From: Vitreoscilla massiliensis
GTDB taxonomy: Bacteria; Pseudomonadota; Gammaproteobacteria; Burkholderiales; Neisseriaceae
Direction: 5' to 3'
Length of the DNA stretch: 64,000 nt
Assembly: GCF_001457815.1 (NCBI RefSeq)
Contig: NZ_LN898221.1
Location: 124,001 to 188,000 of the forward strand
Positions 1 to 7,961 of the stretch are shown in pieces. The notes under the pieces are model-generated. The model was not told where the DNA came from and made no database searches. It saw only the letters and a program-made list of their open reading frames with translations. Positions within the stretch are counted from its first letter, which is position 1. Each line of letters begins with the position of its first letter. A program made the translations under genes and the position numbers.

Positions 1-930
1 CGCTTACAGCCAGTGACAGACCGTCCAGGTGAAAATGCATTGTTTATCGTATTGGGTTTGAATCAAGGCGCTGAGGTCGCCGCCGCGGTGGTGGATTTTG
101 CCGCTGGCTTCTCCGCTTTAACCCGCAGCTTGGTCAACCGTTTTCCCAACAGCCATTTCAACGCCACCATCGGTTTTGGCGCCGACGCTTGGGACAGACT
201 GTTTCCCGATGCGGCCAAACCGCGCGAATTAAGCCCATTTCAAGCGATTAAAGGCCCGAAATACACCGCAGTTTCCACGCCTGGTGATGTGTTTTTCCAC
301 ATCCGTGCCGACAAACCGGCGCTGTGCTACGAATTGGCCGACATCATCAACAGCCAATTGAAAGACGCCACCCACACCATAGACGCGGTGCAAGGCTTTC
401 GCTATTTTGATGGCCGCGCCATCATCGGCTTTGTCGATGGCACCGAAAATCCTGAGCCAGAAATCGCCGCCGAATACGCATTGGTCGGCGACGAAGACCC
501 AGCATTCACTGGCGGCAGCTATGCCTTTATCCAAAAATACACCCACGACATGGACAAATGGCGCGATTTGAGCGATGCCGAACAAGAAAAAGTCATCGGC
601 CGCAAAAAATTCAACGATGTCGAATTGTCTGACGAAGAAAAACCGGCCACCGCGCACACCACCGTCAGCAAAGCCCGTGATGCCGACGGCAATGAAGTCA
701 AAATCATGCGCGCCAATATGCCGTTTGCCAATCCGGCCAAAAACGAATACGGTACCTTCTTCATCGGCTATGCGCGCAGCTTCAGCATCACCCAACAAAT
801 GCTCACGCACATGTTCCAAGGCGATGCCGACGGCAACCTCGACAGCTTGCTCGACTATTGCACCGCCCAAACCGGCTGTTTGTTCTTTGTGCCTACCGTC
901 GACTTTTTAGATGATTTGGGTGATGAATAA
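1..930 (+). CDS. DyP-type heme peroxidase, 5' end outside window
   Basis: A dye-decolourising peroxidase of the YfeX-like class B group, which uses H2O2 to oxidise organic substrates through a b-type heme in the cytoplasm. The family signature GFVDGTENP lies about 140 residues into the visible part and supplies the catalytic Asp. The likely proximal heme His is in the TAHTTVSK segment, and the distal Arg in KIMRANMP. The reading frame is open to base 1. A GTG at 13 could serve as a start, but homologues have more residues before the conserved TDRPGENALF segment, so the true start is probably upstream and this entry is partial. A repeat-type terminator follows the stop codon. Confidence 0.9.
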   Translation, partial: RLQPVTDRPGENALFIVLGLNQGAEVAAAVVDFAAGFSALTRSLVNRFPNSHFNATIGFGADAWDRLFPDAAKPRELSPFQAIKGPKYTAVSTPGDVFFHIRADKPALCYELADIINSQLKDATHTIDAVQGFRYFDGRAIIGFVDGTENPEPEIAAEYALVGDEDPAFTGGSYAFIQKYTHDMDKWRDLSDAEQEKVIGRKKFNDVELSDEEKPATAHTTVSKARDADGNEVKIMRANMPFANPAKNEYGTFFIGYARSFSITQQMLTHMFQGDADGNLDSLLDYCTAQTGCLFFVPTVDFLDDLGDE

Positions 931-957
931 CACGGTTTAAGCCTTGAACTGTAATTG

Positions 958-993
958 AAGCGGCCTGTAAATGGTTTACAGGCCGCTTTTTTG
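958..993. terminator. Inverted pair of uptake-type repeats, probable terminator
   Basis: AAGCGGCCTGTAAA and its reverse complement are separated by 3 bases and followed by a run of T. The perfect hairpin lies just after the DyP peroxidase gene. Confidence 0.8.
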
Positions 994-1080
994 TCTTTCT
1001 TGAGACACACTACTGACAAGCTGACCCCATTCATGGCAACATAAAATACATCTGGCTAACATTCAATTGACGAGGTTTTT

Positions 1081-1632
1081 ATGAGCAATACCATCCAAGA
1101 CATCAGTGTGAACGACATCAGCGGCCAGCCCGTTACTTTGAGCGATTTTGCCGGCAAGGTTTTGCTGATTGTCAACGTAGCCTCTAAGTGCGGTTTAACG
1201 CCACAATACGAGGGTTTGGAAGCCTTGTATGAGCAATACCGCGAACAAGGTTTTGCCGTATTGGGGTTTCCAGCCAATGAGTTTTTGGCACAAGAGCCGG
1301 GCAGCAATGATGAGATTGCCGCGTTTTGTCGTGGCACCTTTGGGGTGCAATTTCCGATGTTTGCCAAAATCGTGGTCAAAGGCGAGGGCCAACATCCACT
1401 GTACCAACGCTTAACCGCCGCGATTCCTACGGCGCAAGCCTTGCCAGACGGCAAACTCAAAGCACGTTTGAGCGAAAAAGGCTTGATAGATGGCAAAGAC
1501 AGCGACATCACCTGGAATTTTGAAAAATTCTTGGTAAACAAAACCGGCGAAGTGGTGGCACGCTTTATGCCCGATGTGCCACCGCAAGACGCGCTGATTG
1601 TGCGTGCGATAGAGGCAGAATTGGCCAAGTAA
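1081..1632 (+). CDS. Glutathione peroxidase family protein
   Basis: A thiol-dependent peroxidase of the GPx/BtuE family with 183 residues, a normal length. It reduces H2O2 or organic hydroperoxides. The peroxidatic Cys is residue 37 in SKCGLTPQY, and the conserved Trp lies in WNFEKFLV near residue 144. The second signature reads FPANEF instead of the common FPCNQF, so the Gln of the classical catalytic tetrad is Glu here. The gene stands alone, between two repeat-type terminators, next to another peroxide-removing enzyme. The start ATG is preceded by a GAGG-type ribosome binding site. The electron donor (thioredoxin or glutathione) cannot be told from sequence. Confidence 0.92.
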   Translation: MSNTIQDISVNDISGQPVTLSDFAGKVLLIVNVASKCGLTPQYEGLEALYEQYREQGFAVLGFPANEFLAQEPGSNDEIAAFCRGTFGVQFPMFAKIVVKGEGQHPLYQRLTAAIPTAQALPDGKLKARLSEKGLIDGKDSDITWNFEKFLVNKTGEVVARFMPDVPPQDALIVRAIEAELAK

Positions 1633-1655
1633 GCCTTGCTGCTGTGCATAGCTAT

Positions 1656-1691
1656 ACAAGCGGCCTGTAACATCGTTTACAGGCCGCTTGT
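1656..1691. terminator. Inverted pair of uptake-type repeats, probable terminator
   Basis: ACAAGCGGCCTGTAA and its near-perfect complement enclose a short loop, 24 bases after the glutathione peroxidase stop codon. Confidence 0.78.
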
Positions 1692-2114
1692 ACCTGTCTA
1701 AGTGTGCCAAAATGCTTATCACTATCGTGTTAAGGCACAGATTTGATGGATGATGGCTGCTCGCCGAAGTTATTTTTTAGCATAGGCAGAAACACACGCT
1801 GTTCTTGTATGCGTCTTGCTAATGCGCTGTGCCGGCCATTCTGTAGCGATAAGCATTAAGCATGGAGCAAAGGATGGCGCAAAGGTTTGAAAGCGCTTAC
1901 TACTGCATGAACTGGCAAGCTGCACCAACCAATCTGCATCCGCTTTCGATGTGGGGTGAACAATTTGCGTTTACAGCGGTCAAGCACACATCAAAAAAAT
2001 TTAATTTTCATATCCAATCAGCATTGGTACAGAAAAAGCTAGTTTCAAAAACACGGCCACGCCAACGAGCTGGCTTTCAAAAAACAGGATTGCAGCGAGT
2101 TTAAAGGAGACGAC
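1692..2114. other. Intergenic stretch without a convincing gene
   Basis: About 420 bases hold no recognised gene or RNA. A possible 80-codon frame from 1862 to 2104 has no recognisable protein character. The segment must hold the promoter of the following SRPBCC gene, whose ribosome binding site AAAGGAG is at about 2104-2110. Confidence 0.5.
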
Positions 2115-2564
2115 ATGACTGCATATGCTTACGCTTTGGCTGAGATGTTGATACGCCGACCCACCGCAGAAGTGTTTGAAGCCTTTATCGATCCTGCCAT
2201 TACCAGCAAATTTTGGTTTACCCATTCTACCGGCCGCTTAGACCAGCACAAAGACGTGGTGTGGACTTGGGAAATGTACAATCACAGCACCGAGGTCAAG
2301 GTGATGTCGATTACCACCAATCAGCGCATCGAGATTTTATGGGGCGAGGCACACGAGCACAGCCATGTGGTGTGGACGTTTACCGACCATCCGTTGGGCA
2401 CGTTTGTGTCGATTACCAACGATGGTTTAAAAGGCGAGGGTGAGGATTTGATGGCTTTGGTGCGCGATGCGACTGAGGGTTTCACGCTGGTGCTCGCCGG
2501 CGTCAAAGCCTTGTTGGAACACGGCATACATTTGAATTTGGTGGCCGATCGCTATCCCAAATAA
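2115..2564 (+). CDS. SRPBCC/AHSA1-like domain protein
   Basis: A 149-residue protein with the pattern of the START/Bet v1-like (SRPBCC, AHSA1) fold: an N-terminal helix-entry segment with RRPTAEVFEAFIDPAITSKF, alternating hydrophobic strands, and a long C-terminal amphipathic helix (FTLVLAGVKALLEHGIHLNL). Proteins of this fold bind hydrophobic ligands or act as co-chaperones, and no specific ligand can be inferred. The start follows a strong AAAGGAG site. It is the last chromosomal gene before prophage 1, whose proposed left repeat begins only 14 bases after the stop codon, so the insertion may have removed its native downstream region. Confidence 0.8.
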   Translation: MTAYAYALAEMLIRRPTAEVFEAFIDPAITSKFWFTHSTGRLDQHKDVVWTWEMYNHSTEVKVMSITTNQRIEILWGEAHEHSHVVWTFTDHPLGTFVSITNDGLKGEGEDLMALVRDATEGFTLVLAGVKALLEHGIHLNLVADRYPK

Positions 2565-2577
2565 GATGTGTATAAAC

Positions 2578-2587
2578 AAGATACTGT
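2578..2587 (+). repeat. Proposed left attachment repeat of prophage 1
   Basis: AAGATACTGT occurs here and again at 9899-9908, at opposite ends of the prophage 1 gene block. It contains a central CT, the core dinucleotide known for the IS110 element IS621. The exact crossover point is inferred. Confidence 0.45.
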
Positions 2588-2752
2588 ATTGATAAAGTCA
2601 ACATTATTATTAAAATTCGTTGGTTTTTGTAGTCAATATTGCAGAAATTGTTAGGTTTCTATGCCTACGGCGTGTCTCACTTGCGACGCCGCAAGGGCAG
2701 GCAGTTGAAAAGCCAACTACCTACCCTTGGGCTGAGTGTTTTTTGGTTGGTA

Positions 2753-2796
2753 AAGTGTCAAGGGTGAAATGCACGGCTTTGCCGCCCTTGACACTT
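2753..2796. repeat. 12-bp perfect inverted repeat 3' of the IS110 recombinase
   Basis: AAGTGTCAAGGG at 2753-2764 and CCCTTGACACTT at 2785-2796 enclose a 20-base loop. The hairpin begins 4 bases beyond the recombinase stop codon. It may be a terminator of the phage transcript, a subterminal recombinase-binding repeat as in the IS1111 group, or a phage origin or packaging hairpin. There is no T run on the minus-strand exit side. Confidence 0.7.
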
Positions 2797-2800
2797 AATT

Positions 2801-3757
2801 TCACGATTGTTGGTTTAGGATGGTTTTTGGGTCAAACTGATTACCTGTTTTCAGAACGGTGAAGCAGTAAACCAAGAGCTTGCGCATCATTGCACAAATA
2901 ATCTGCTTGTTGGTCTTTCCCTTGTCTTTTAGACGTCTGATGAATGGCTGATATACCGCCATTCTGAACGCTACAACGGCTGGCATGTACAGTGCTGACC
3001 TGATGTACTTGTCGCCCATCTTTGAGATTGCTAAATGCCTTGTGGACTTGTTGCCTGACTGCTTGATGATGGGATTAAGACCAACGTACTTTGTGGCTTG
3101 TTTGGCGGTTTTGAATTGCTTATCTGCAAACAAAGTGAGGATGTGCGGTATGGTGCCATCGCTGATTGCTGTGATTGATTTTAGAAGCTTTGCCTGTTTA
3201 TCCAAATCATCATCGGATTTGATGCGCGACTGGATAACTTTCTCAATGACTTTGATTTCTGCTTTTGTGTTTTTAATACTGGTCTCTATATAAGGTTTTA
3301 CAGAATGATGTGCGACCAGGAAACGATTGTTGTGTGATGTGAGCAAGTCTTTCAAACCGTCTAAATATCGTGTGAGGGCTTTTAATTCTCTTTCAGATGG
3401 TGAAGCAGGTTTATACAACTCTGGTTGATTTCGTTGGCAGTAGATCGCAATGCTTTTTGCGTCTTGTTTGTCTGTTTTGACATTTTGTAATTCACTGGTA
3501 ACGAATGCTTTAATGCGTAATGGATTGACTACTGAAATCTTGTGGCCTGTATCGTGTAGATAGTCGGCTATGGCTTCACTGTATGACCCAGTAGCTTCAC
3601 AACAGGCGTAAACCTTGTTTGCGGTGTGTTTTTCTAACCAGTTTGTCAGCTTGATGAAACCCTCTTGATTGTTTTCGAATGTACGGTGCAGGTATTTTGT
3701 ATCGTGCATTAAACAACAATCAATCTTTGCCTTGGCAATGTCTAAACCTAAATACAT
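2801..3757 (-). CDS. IS110-family transposase/recombinase, probable phage integrase
   Basis: A 318-residue DEDD recombinase of the IS110/Piv family, full length. The N-terminal RuvC-like domain (DEDD_Tnp_IS110) shows D6 in LGLDIAK, E54 in CEATGSY, and D96 and D99 in KTDKQDA. The C-terminal Tnp20 domain has KSTRHLAISKMGDKYIRSAL with the candidate catalytic Ser. IS110 enzymes recombine DNA guided by a structured bridge RNA encoded beside the gene. The gene is co-oriented with the prophage operon and lies 148 bases beyond its last small ORF, so I infer it is the phage integrase. An ordinary IS110 insertion next to a prophage is the main alternative. Confidence 0.88.
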   Translation of the reverse strand: MYLGLDIAKAKIDCCLMHDTKYLHRTFENNQEGFIKLTNWLEKHTANKVYACCEATGSYSEAIADYLHDTGHKISVVNPLRIKAFVTSELQNVKTDKQDAKSIAIYCQRNQPELYKPASPSERELKALTRYLDGLKDLLTSHNNRFLVAHHSVKPYIETSIKNTKAEIKVIEKVIQSRIKSDDDLDKQAKLLKSITAISDGTIPHILTLFADKQFKTAKQATKYVGLNPIIKQSGNKSTRHLAISKMGDKYIRSALYMPAVVAFRMAVYQPFIRRLKDKGKTNKQIICAMMRKLLVYCFTVLKTGNQFDPKTILNQQS

Positions 3758-3905
3758 GCAACTCCCCTTATATGCAAGCTGGCTTATTCCCTTTGCCGCT
3801 TTTGATACTGTTCAGATTTTTAGACAATAGAAAGCCCCAGTTACCAATCTTGTTTCCAAGCTCGAGGCTTAGCGGCTAGTGCGGTATATCTGGGGCTGGT
3901 ACAAC
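3758..3905 (-). ncRNA. Candidate bridge RNA region upstream of the IS110 gene
   Basis: This 148-base non-coding gap lies directly 5' of the recombinase, where IS110-group elements encode their bridge RNA. It contains a stem AGCCCCAG (3833-3840) with CTGGGGCT (3890-3897), extended by TACC/GGTA across an asymmetric internal loop, and an inner hairpin AAGC/GCTT. Between this stem and the recombinase start, the 11-mer GATACTGTTCA at 3804-3814 exactly matches 9901-9911 at the far end of the prophage. The RNA assignment is inference from position, structure and this match. Confidence 0.5.
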
Positions 3906-4061
3906 TTAATTTTTCTTTTGGCCAAATAGCATCCAACCAAAAAAAACAGATGTATAAAAAACAAGTTCTTCAATTGTGAATGTTAGCTCACCAACACGAA
4001 AAACATTAATAACTTTAAGAATGACTATTACAACAAATAAAATTACTAAAAAACGTTTCAT
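3906..4061 (-). CDS. Small phage membrane protein, 51 residues
   Basis: The start ATG overlaps the TGA stop of the Zot-like gene (ATGA), which strongly suggests translational coupling. The product starts MKRFLVILFVVIVILKVINV, a transmembrane segment, and has a second hydrophobic stretch near residues 34-47 before a basic end. I do not recognise a family. In prophage 2 the same position after the Zot-like gene is occupied by an unrelated DUF2726-type membrane protein, so this slot appears to carry variable accessory genes. The function is unknown. Confidence 0.65.
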   Translation of the reverse strand: MKRFLVILFVVIVILKVINVFRVGELTFTIEELVFYTSVFFGWMLFGQKKN

Positions 4062-5302
4062 CACTGAGCATCAAGTTTTACAGATGGCCTCATTGTGTCT
4101 TTTGTAGTGCTATCAGTCAATGACAGTACATTGGCATTGTTTTGTTGCTGGGCTTGTTGCTGGCCTTGCTGTACTGGCGGTATTGGGTCACGGTACGGGT
4201 CAAACGGTAAACCTTCCTTTGCCCACTTTTTACAGAACACATCGGAGACATTAACGACCGTGCCTTGTTGGCTGTAAGCAGTGCATTTGCCTTTGCTAAT
4301 CATCACCCCTTTAACCTGTTCAAATGTCTTGGGCTGGCGTATACCGTCGTAGAGTGGTTTTGATTCAGGTTTCTCAGGAATCGTGGGTACAAAGTCGGTA
4401 GGCTTTAAAGACTGTCCAGCTTGCGGAGTATCGTTATTTGATACTGCTCGATTATCCTGGACACCTTGTTTAGTAGCATTTGGTAATACGTCGCTTGCCA
4501 TTTGCGCATCTAACTCTGTTTTTGGGCTTGTATCAATGCCACCAATATCTTGTTTGGCTCGATTACTTAAATGATAGAAACTGTATGCAATAAATAAAAT
4601 GCCTACCATAAGAACGTAAATAACTGGGCTTACACGTCTTTTATGTTTAATGTGTATTGAGCTGGATTTGTAATATTTGAATGCGTTTTTAGGGGGCTTA
4701 TAAAGCCTCTGTGTGGCATCAGCAAGCGATTGCTTGCTGAGGTTGACCATGCATTCATTCCATTCATACAGCCGCGTTGTGGCTTGTTTACGGGCAACAT
4801 GGATGTGTCTTGAGACGAGATTGCGAACATAGATGTCTATGTTCGCCGGGTGTTGCGTCATGATAATGAGTGTGTGGCCTTGATGGCGTAATTCTGTCAG
4901 TTTTGATACGTACTCTGGAACAGCTCTGGCACTGGAACGAACGGGGTAAACATAGTGACATTCATCAACGACTATCAAAGAACCATCGGGAAACAATTCA
5001 GCCAGTGGTGCAGATGACATGGTTTCATGGGAGACACGGGATGCGCCAAGCTTTGTAACTTTCAGACCGTCGATGTGTGAGATGTAATAAGGGCGTTTTA
5101 TCCACTCGTAATCGGATGCTTTAGCTGCGGTTTCATCATCTTCATCGGATTCATTTTCATAATTGTAGTCAGGGTATTTCCACTCTTCTTTGCCATCAAT
5201 TCGGGCAGGCATCTGGCCCAATTTGTCTTTGTTGTTGGCAATGGCATCGATGACGTAAGAAGTCTTGCCTGTACCCATATTACCTGTAATCAGGATAATC
5301 AT
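4061..5302 (-). CDS. Zot-like filamentous phage assembly ATPase (pI-like)
   Basis: A 413-residue inner-membrane ATPase of the zonular occludens toxin/pI family, which drives extrusion of filamentous phage. Walker A is GNMGTGKT at residues 7-14, and Walker B is in LIVVDECHYVYPVRS near residue 110. A single transmembrane helix lies at about 226-244 (PVIYVLMVGILFIAYSFY), followed by a Pro- and Gln-rich periplasmic part. The C-terminal tail MRPSVKLDAQ is almost the same as in the prophage 2 homologue. The start overlaps the stop of the pVI-like gene by 4 bases. Confidence 0.92.
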   Translation of the reverse strand: MIILITGNMGTGKTSYVIDAIANNKDKLGQMPARIDGKEEWKYPDYNYENESDEDDETAAKASDYEWIKRPYYISHIDGLKVTKLGASRVSHETMSSAPLAELFPDGSLIVVDECHYVYPVRSSARAVPEYVSKLTELRHQGHTLIIMTQHPANIDIYVRNLVSRHIHVARKQATTRLYEWNECMVNLSKQSLADATQRLYKPPKNAFKYYKSSSIHIKHKRRVSPVIYVLMVGILFIAYSFYHLSNRAKQDIGGIDTSPKTELDAQMASDVLPNATKQGVQDNRAVSNNDTPQAGQSLKPTDFVPTIPEKPESKPLYDGIRQPKTFEQVKGVMISKGKCTAYSQQGTVVNVSDVFCKKWAKEGLPFDPYRDPIPPVQQGQQQAQQQNNANVLSLTDSTTKDTMRPSVKLDAQ

Positions 5303-5592
5303 ATACCGACACCTGTCACACCCATCATGATGCGTTTGCCGACGTTTAGGGCGATTTTAAAGGCAATGGCACCGAAGATAATCGACAAGGCATAACCTAA
5401 ACCTGCAATCATCATAATGTTATAAGCCTCGGGCTGTGTTCTACTGAACTGAGTCAATATGATGTCTTTAAACTGCGTAAGAAGGTATGCAGAAACACCG
5501 CCAGTAACGAACGCTATACCAAAGGCAGCAATCAGCTTAATGACTAAATAACGTGCAATATACGCAAGAACAGCTGCTAAAACGGCTGGCAT
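5299..5592 (-). CDS. pVI-like minor coat / DUF2523 membrane protein
   Basis: A 97-residue hydrophobic protein with about three membrane segments, of the DUF2523 type found between the adsorption protein and Zot in inoviruses. By position it is the counterpart of the Ff minor coat protein pVI. It starts at the end of the TspB-like gene and its stop overlaps the Zot start. The prophage 2 protein in the same slot (95 residues) is similar in length and hydrophobic pattern but diverged in sequence. Confidence 0.8.
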   Translation of the reverse strand: MPAVLAAVLAYIARYLVIKLIAAFGIAFVTGGVSAYLLTQFKDIILTQFSRTQPEAYNIMMIAGLGYALSIIFGAIAFKIALNVGKRIMMGVTGVGI

Positions 5593-7151
5593 CAGTCTTT
5601 ACTCCTTATGATGAGATACAAACCTACGAGTGATGAAATAATGATGATGAATGGGCGCAACATTTCAGCCGCTTCACAGTGTTTTTCATAACTTTGAACG
5701 ATGGTTCCCATGCTAAGCGTGATGGTTTTAGGAGCAGGGCAAGTACCTGTCGATGGTAAAAAGCTATCTAATTTAAATTCTGCAGGATTGGCAATTTCAG
5801 GGATTTTGATTTTGTCAAAGATTGATTCGGCTTCCTCACCTGTTCCAGATTGCAAACATGCACCCGCAGTGGGATTTTGTTGACAGAACTCGGCAATATC
5901 AGTGAACTCAGGAAATTCGATGTTGATGTCAGGTACGGATGGATTAACAACCTGTGGTTTTGTGCCAGTTTGCTCGTTTGGCTTAGCCACTGGAGCAGTA
6001 TCTGTGTTGGTTAAGTCAGGACGAGCAACTGGAGTCACTTGCGTGGGATTTAATGTGCCACTTTGACCGAGAGACGGATTGTATGTCCAAGCGTCATTTG
6101 TGCCTGAATTCACGCCTATGCCTGAGCTACCACCACCAATAATGACCTGGTCTTGTTGAGCGGTTCCTGTGATTGGATTCGTGTAAGGAGGGCCGATAAC
6201 GCTAACTGGAGAGCCAACAACGCCCCCAGTAAGCTGAACGTCTTTGATATTTTTGCCTTGAGTGGGTTCGTTAACGCACTCGCTTGGAAATTTTGCACAC
6301 ACTTCATCGAAATACTTTAATAAATCACGGTCTTGCATCAATCTTTCTTCAGTGAGAGTTGGTGATAAAGTAGACCACGAAAAAGAATAACCATCATAAC
6401 CTGTCTGCGGAGCCGGTCTTTTGTAATAACAATTGACATGAACATTGACATTGCAATATTCAAGCGTTGAGCCATTAGGATTAACAGGCTTTAATTTTGA
6501 CTGAACAACGGCAATAAGCTTGTCATGACTGACATATTCATCACGTGTTGCATAAATCGTATTTGTAGTCACAACTTGTTGCGTAGCAGGATTGACAACT
6601 TTTGAGACGTACATGTATTCGACTTTTTGTTTGCAATCCACTTCATCACAATTAATACCATCTGTTCTAGCAGCCTCCAAAAAATACGCTAAAGCACCAC
6701 CCATAACAGCATTTTTAGCAGCATTTTTAAGAGCGAAGTTTTTAAAAGTATTCCAAGCCACAGTTCGCCCAATAAAGCCACCCACACTTGGTGCCAAACG
6801 AGCCAACCAAAACCATGTGTGTTGGTATTGACCTTTGTTTTGGTAATTGAATGGTTGCTTGATGTAATTCGCGTACATGATGCCATCAGATTTTTTGTTT
6901 GCTACAACTTGCTCTAACCAATCATCAGATGTGTACTTGGTTTTCAAATCCATGTTGACTTTGATTTCTGCGCTGAATCCTGTGGTTTTGTCATACGTCC
7001 AAGCCCTATTATCAAAAACGTAAGGGTCAAGATTGAAGTACAAATTACCCTGTTCAGCATAGACATAGTTGCCGCCACCAAAGCCAAGGTAATTGATTGC
7101 GTGTGAGAATGTCGGAAGCATCAAAATGATGGCAATGAGGATACGGTACAT
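5592..7151 (-). CDS. TspB-like adsorption (minor coat pIII-type) protein
   Basis: A 519-residue protein with a signal peptide (residues 1-18, ending SHA), a long extracytoplasmic region and a C-terminal membrane anchor (PFIIIISSLVGLYLIIR) before a short basic tail. This is the plan of a filamentous phage pIII-like adsorption protein. The low-complexity middle with Pro, Asn and Thr and the Cys-containing C-terminal domain resemble TspB of Neisseria filamentous prophages. The central part around residues 180-300 (EYMYVSKVVNP, IYATRDEYVSH) is nearly identical to the prophage 2 protein, while the segment between about residues 70 and 170 and the C-terminal domain differ strongly. Confidence 0.85.
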   Translation of the reverse strand: MYRILIAIILMLPTFSHAINYLGFGGGNYVYAEQGNLYFNLDPYVFDNRAWTYDKTTGFSAEIKVNMDLKTKYTSDDWLEQVVANKKSDGIMYANYIKQPFNYQNKGQYQHTWFWLARLAPSVGGFIGRTVAWNTFKNFALKNAAKNAVMGGALAYFLEAARTDGINCDEVDCKQKVEYMYVSKVVNPATQQVVTTNTIYATRDEYVSHDKLIAVVQSKLKPVNPNGSTLEYCNVNVHVNCYYKRPAPQTGYDGYSFSWSTLSPTLTEERLMQDRDLLKYFDEVCAKFPSECVNEPTQGKNIKDVQLTGGVVGSPVSVIGPPYTNPITGTAQQDQVIIGGGSSGIGVNSGTNDAWTYNPSLGQSGTLNPTQVTPVARPDLTNTDTAPVAKPNEQTGTKPQVVNPSVPDINIEFPEFTDIAEFCQQNPTAGACLQSGTGEEAESIFDKIKIPEIANPAEFKLDSFLPSTGTCPAPKTITLSMGTIVQSYEKHCEAAEMLRPFIIIISSLVGLYLIIRSKD

Positions 7152-7152
7152 A

Positions 7153-7227
7153 TCAACGCCCCATCGTCAGTATGCCCATCGCAACGATGACGCAAGCAGC
7201 TAATCCGAGAAGTGTGTAGATAGACAT
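7153..7227 (-). CDS. 24-residue membrane peptide (pVII/pIX-like)
   Basis: The frame begins MSIYTLLGLAACVIVAMG and is one membrane helix with a short basic end. It sits directly before the TspB-like gene with one base between stop and start. Filamentous phages encode tip proteins pVII and pIX of about 30 residues at a similar place, so this is a plausible minor coat protein. A 26-residue hydrophobic peptide lies at the same place in prophage 2, which supports it being real. Confidence 0.6.
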   Translation of the reverse strand: MSIYTLLGLAACVIVAMGILTMGR

Positions 7228-7235
7228 AACGAACC

Positions 7236-7511
7236 TCACAAACCACGTCTAAGAATGGCAACACCAACCATTGATACTGCTACTACAATCAAAGCCCAAC
7301 CCATTTCGATACCGTCTAGAACCTGCTGTAATGGGCTGCATTGGGGGAATGAATCAACGATTTGTATGCCGTTTAATTGCCATTGTTGGCCAACTTGCTC
7401 GGGCTGAACCAGTTGGCCGTTTTGATTGATAACAGGGGCAACAGAGCTGTATTTATAGTTCTGCGCTTCTTGAAGCGTTTCAAAGCACTGGAAACCTACT
7501 TGATAACCCAT
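7236..7511 (-). CDS. Small phage membrane protein
   Basis: A 91-residue protein with a soluble N-terminal part containing two Cys (near residues 9 and 58) and a C-terminal transmembrane helix ending in a basic ILRRGL tail. It is the counterpart of the 90-residue protein in prophage 2. Both share MGY at the start, an SSVAPVI or SKVAPVI motif, an FPQCS or FPECS motif and the membrane helix. It lies between the major coat gene and the TspB-like gene. The role is unknown; a minor coat or assembly role is likely. Confidence 0.72.
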   Translation of the reverse strand: MGYQVGFQCFETLQEAQNYKYSSVAPVINQNGQLVQPEQVGQQWQLNGIQIVDSFPQCSPLQQVLDGIEMGWALIVVAVSMVGVAILRRGL

Positions 7512-7526
7512 GTTGCCCCCTGTTAA

Positions 7527-7727
7527 TTACAATGCGCGACGCAAGTATTTAACAACCATGATGGCAACCAATCCTGCAAAGATTGCCCATGCTACCAAGG
7601 CACCATCGGTACCAATATTGGTAATCACATTGGTTACGTCCGCTGGAACCTCAGCGTGTGCTGCTACTGCCAATGCTGCCAATGATGCGCCAGCGCCATA
7701 CTTCACTACCTGGTTAATGCGTTTCAT
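7527..7727 (-). CDS. Major coat protein (pVIII-like)
   Basis: A 66-residue precursor with a signal peptide of about 25 residues (MKRINQVVKYGAGASLAALAV, cleavage after AHA), then a short acidic start (EVPADV), a hydrophobic helix (ALVAWAIFAGLVAIMVV) and a basic KYLRRAL end. This is the exact layout of filamentous phage major coat proteins: acidic outside, membrane helix, basic DNA-facing tail. A GGAG-type site precedes the start. Confidence 0.88.
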   Translation of the reverse strand: MKRINQVVKYGAGASLAALAVAAHAEVPADVTNVITNIGTDGALVAWAIFAGLVAIMVVKYLRRAL

Positions 7728-7742
7728 AATGAAACTCCTTGA

Positions 7743-7961
7743 TTAAATGTGTGGCCATGAAAGCGTGACCCCTTCGCTTAAAAACTCTTCAAAATCATCT
7801 AAATTCAGACTGAACTCTTCTTGCGGCTCTAATTCCCAACCATCGTCGCCAAGGTGTTCGATGTCGCCATCGGGATTCATGCGGTAATCTGAATTTCGGT
7901 ACTCGTTGCCTTCATCGTCGATTTCACCGCTCATATCGTCGATGTCCCAATAGCCTGTCAT
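7743..7961 (-). CDS. Small acidic phage protein
   Basis: A 72-residue, strongly acidic protein starting MTGYWDIDDMSGEIDDEGNE. Its homologue in prophage 2 starts MSDYWDIDDSTGEIDIDGN and sits in the same slot, between the probable ssDNA-binding protein and the major coat protein. No known domain is recognised. The strong acidity could suit a DNA-mimic or regulatory role, but this is speculation. It overlaps the preceding gene by 4 bases. Confidence 0.7.
   Translation of the reverse strand: MTGYWDIDDMSGEIDDEGNEYRNSDYRMNPDGDIEHLGDDGWELEPQEEFSLNLDDFEEFLSEGVTLSWPHI

Noticed and set aside
229..870. Long open frame opposite the DyP peroxidase gene
   Set aside because: It lies wholly antisense to a well-conserved gene; such frames arise from codon bias in this genome.
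1862..2104. Open frame of 80 codons between the glutathione peroxidase and SRPBCC genes
   Set aside because: No ribosome site, no recognisable domain and composition like non-coding DNA.
2620..2862. Open frame of 80 codons running into the recombinase gene
   Set aside because: It overlaps the end of the recombinase gene and the 12-bp hairpin on the opposite strand, and shows no protein-like pattern.
2801..3757. IS110 gene as a plain insertion sequence unrelated to the phage
   Set aside because: Not fully excluded, but its direction, spacing after the last phage gene and the known use of such enzymes by Neisseria filamentous phages favour a phage integrase.
3906..4060. dif-like site at the ends of prophage 1
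   Set aside because: Neither end of prophage 1 has sequences resembling the XerC or XerD arms, so XerCD integration is unlikely there.
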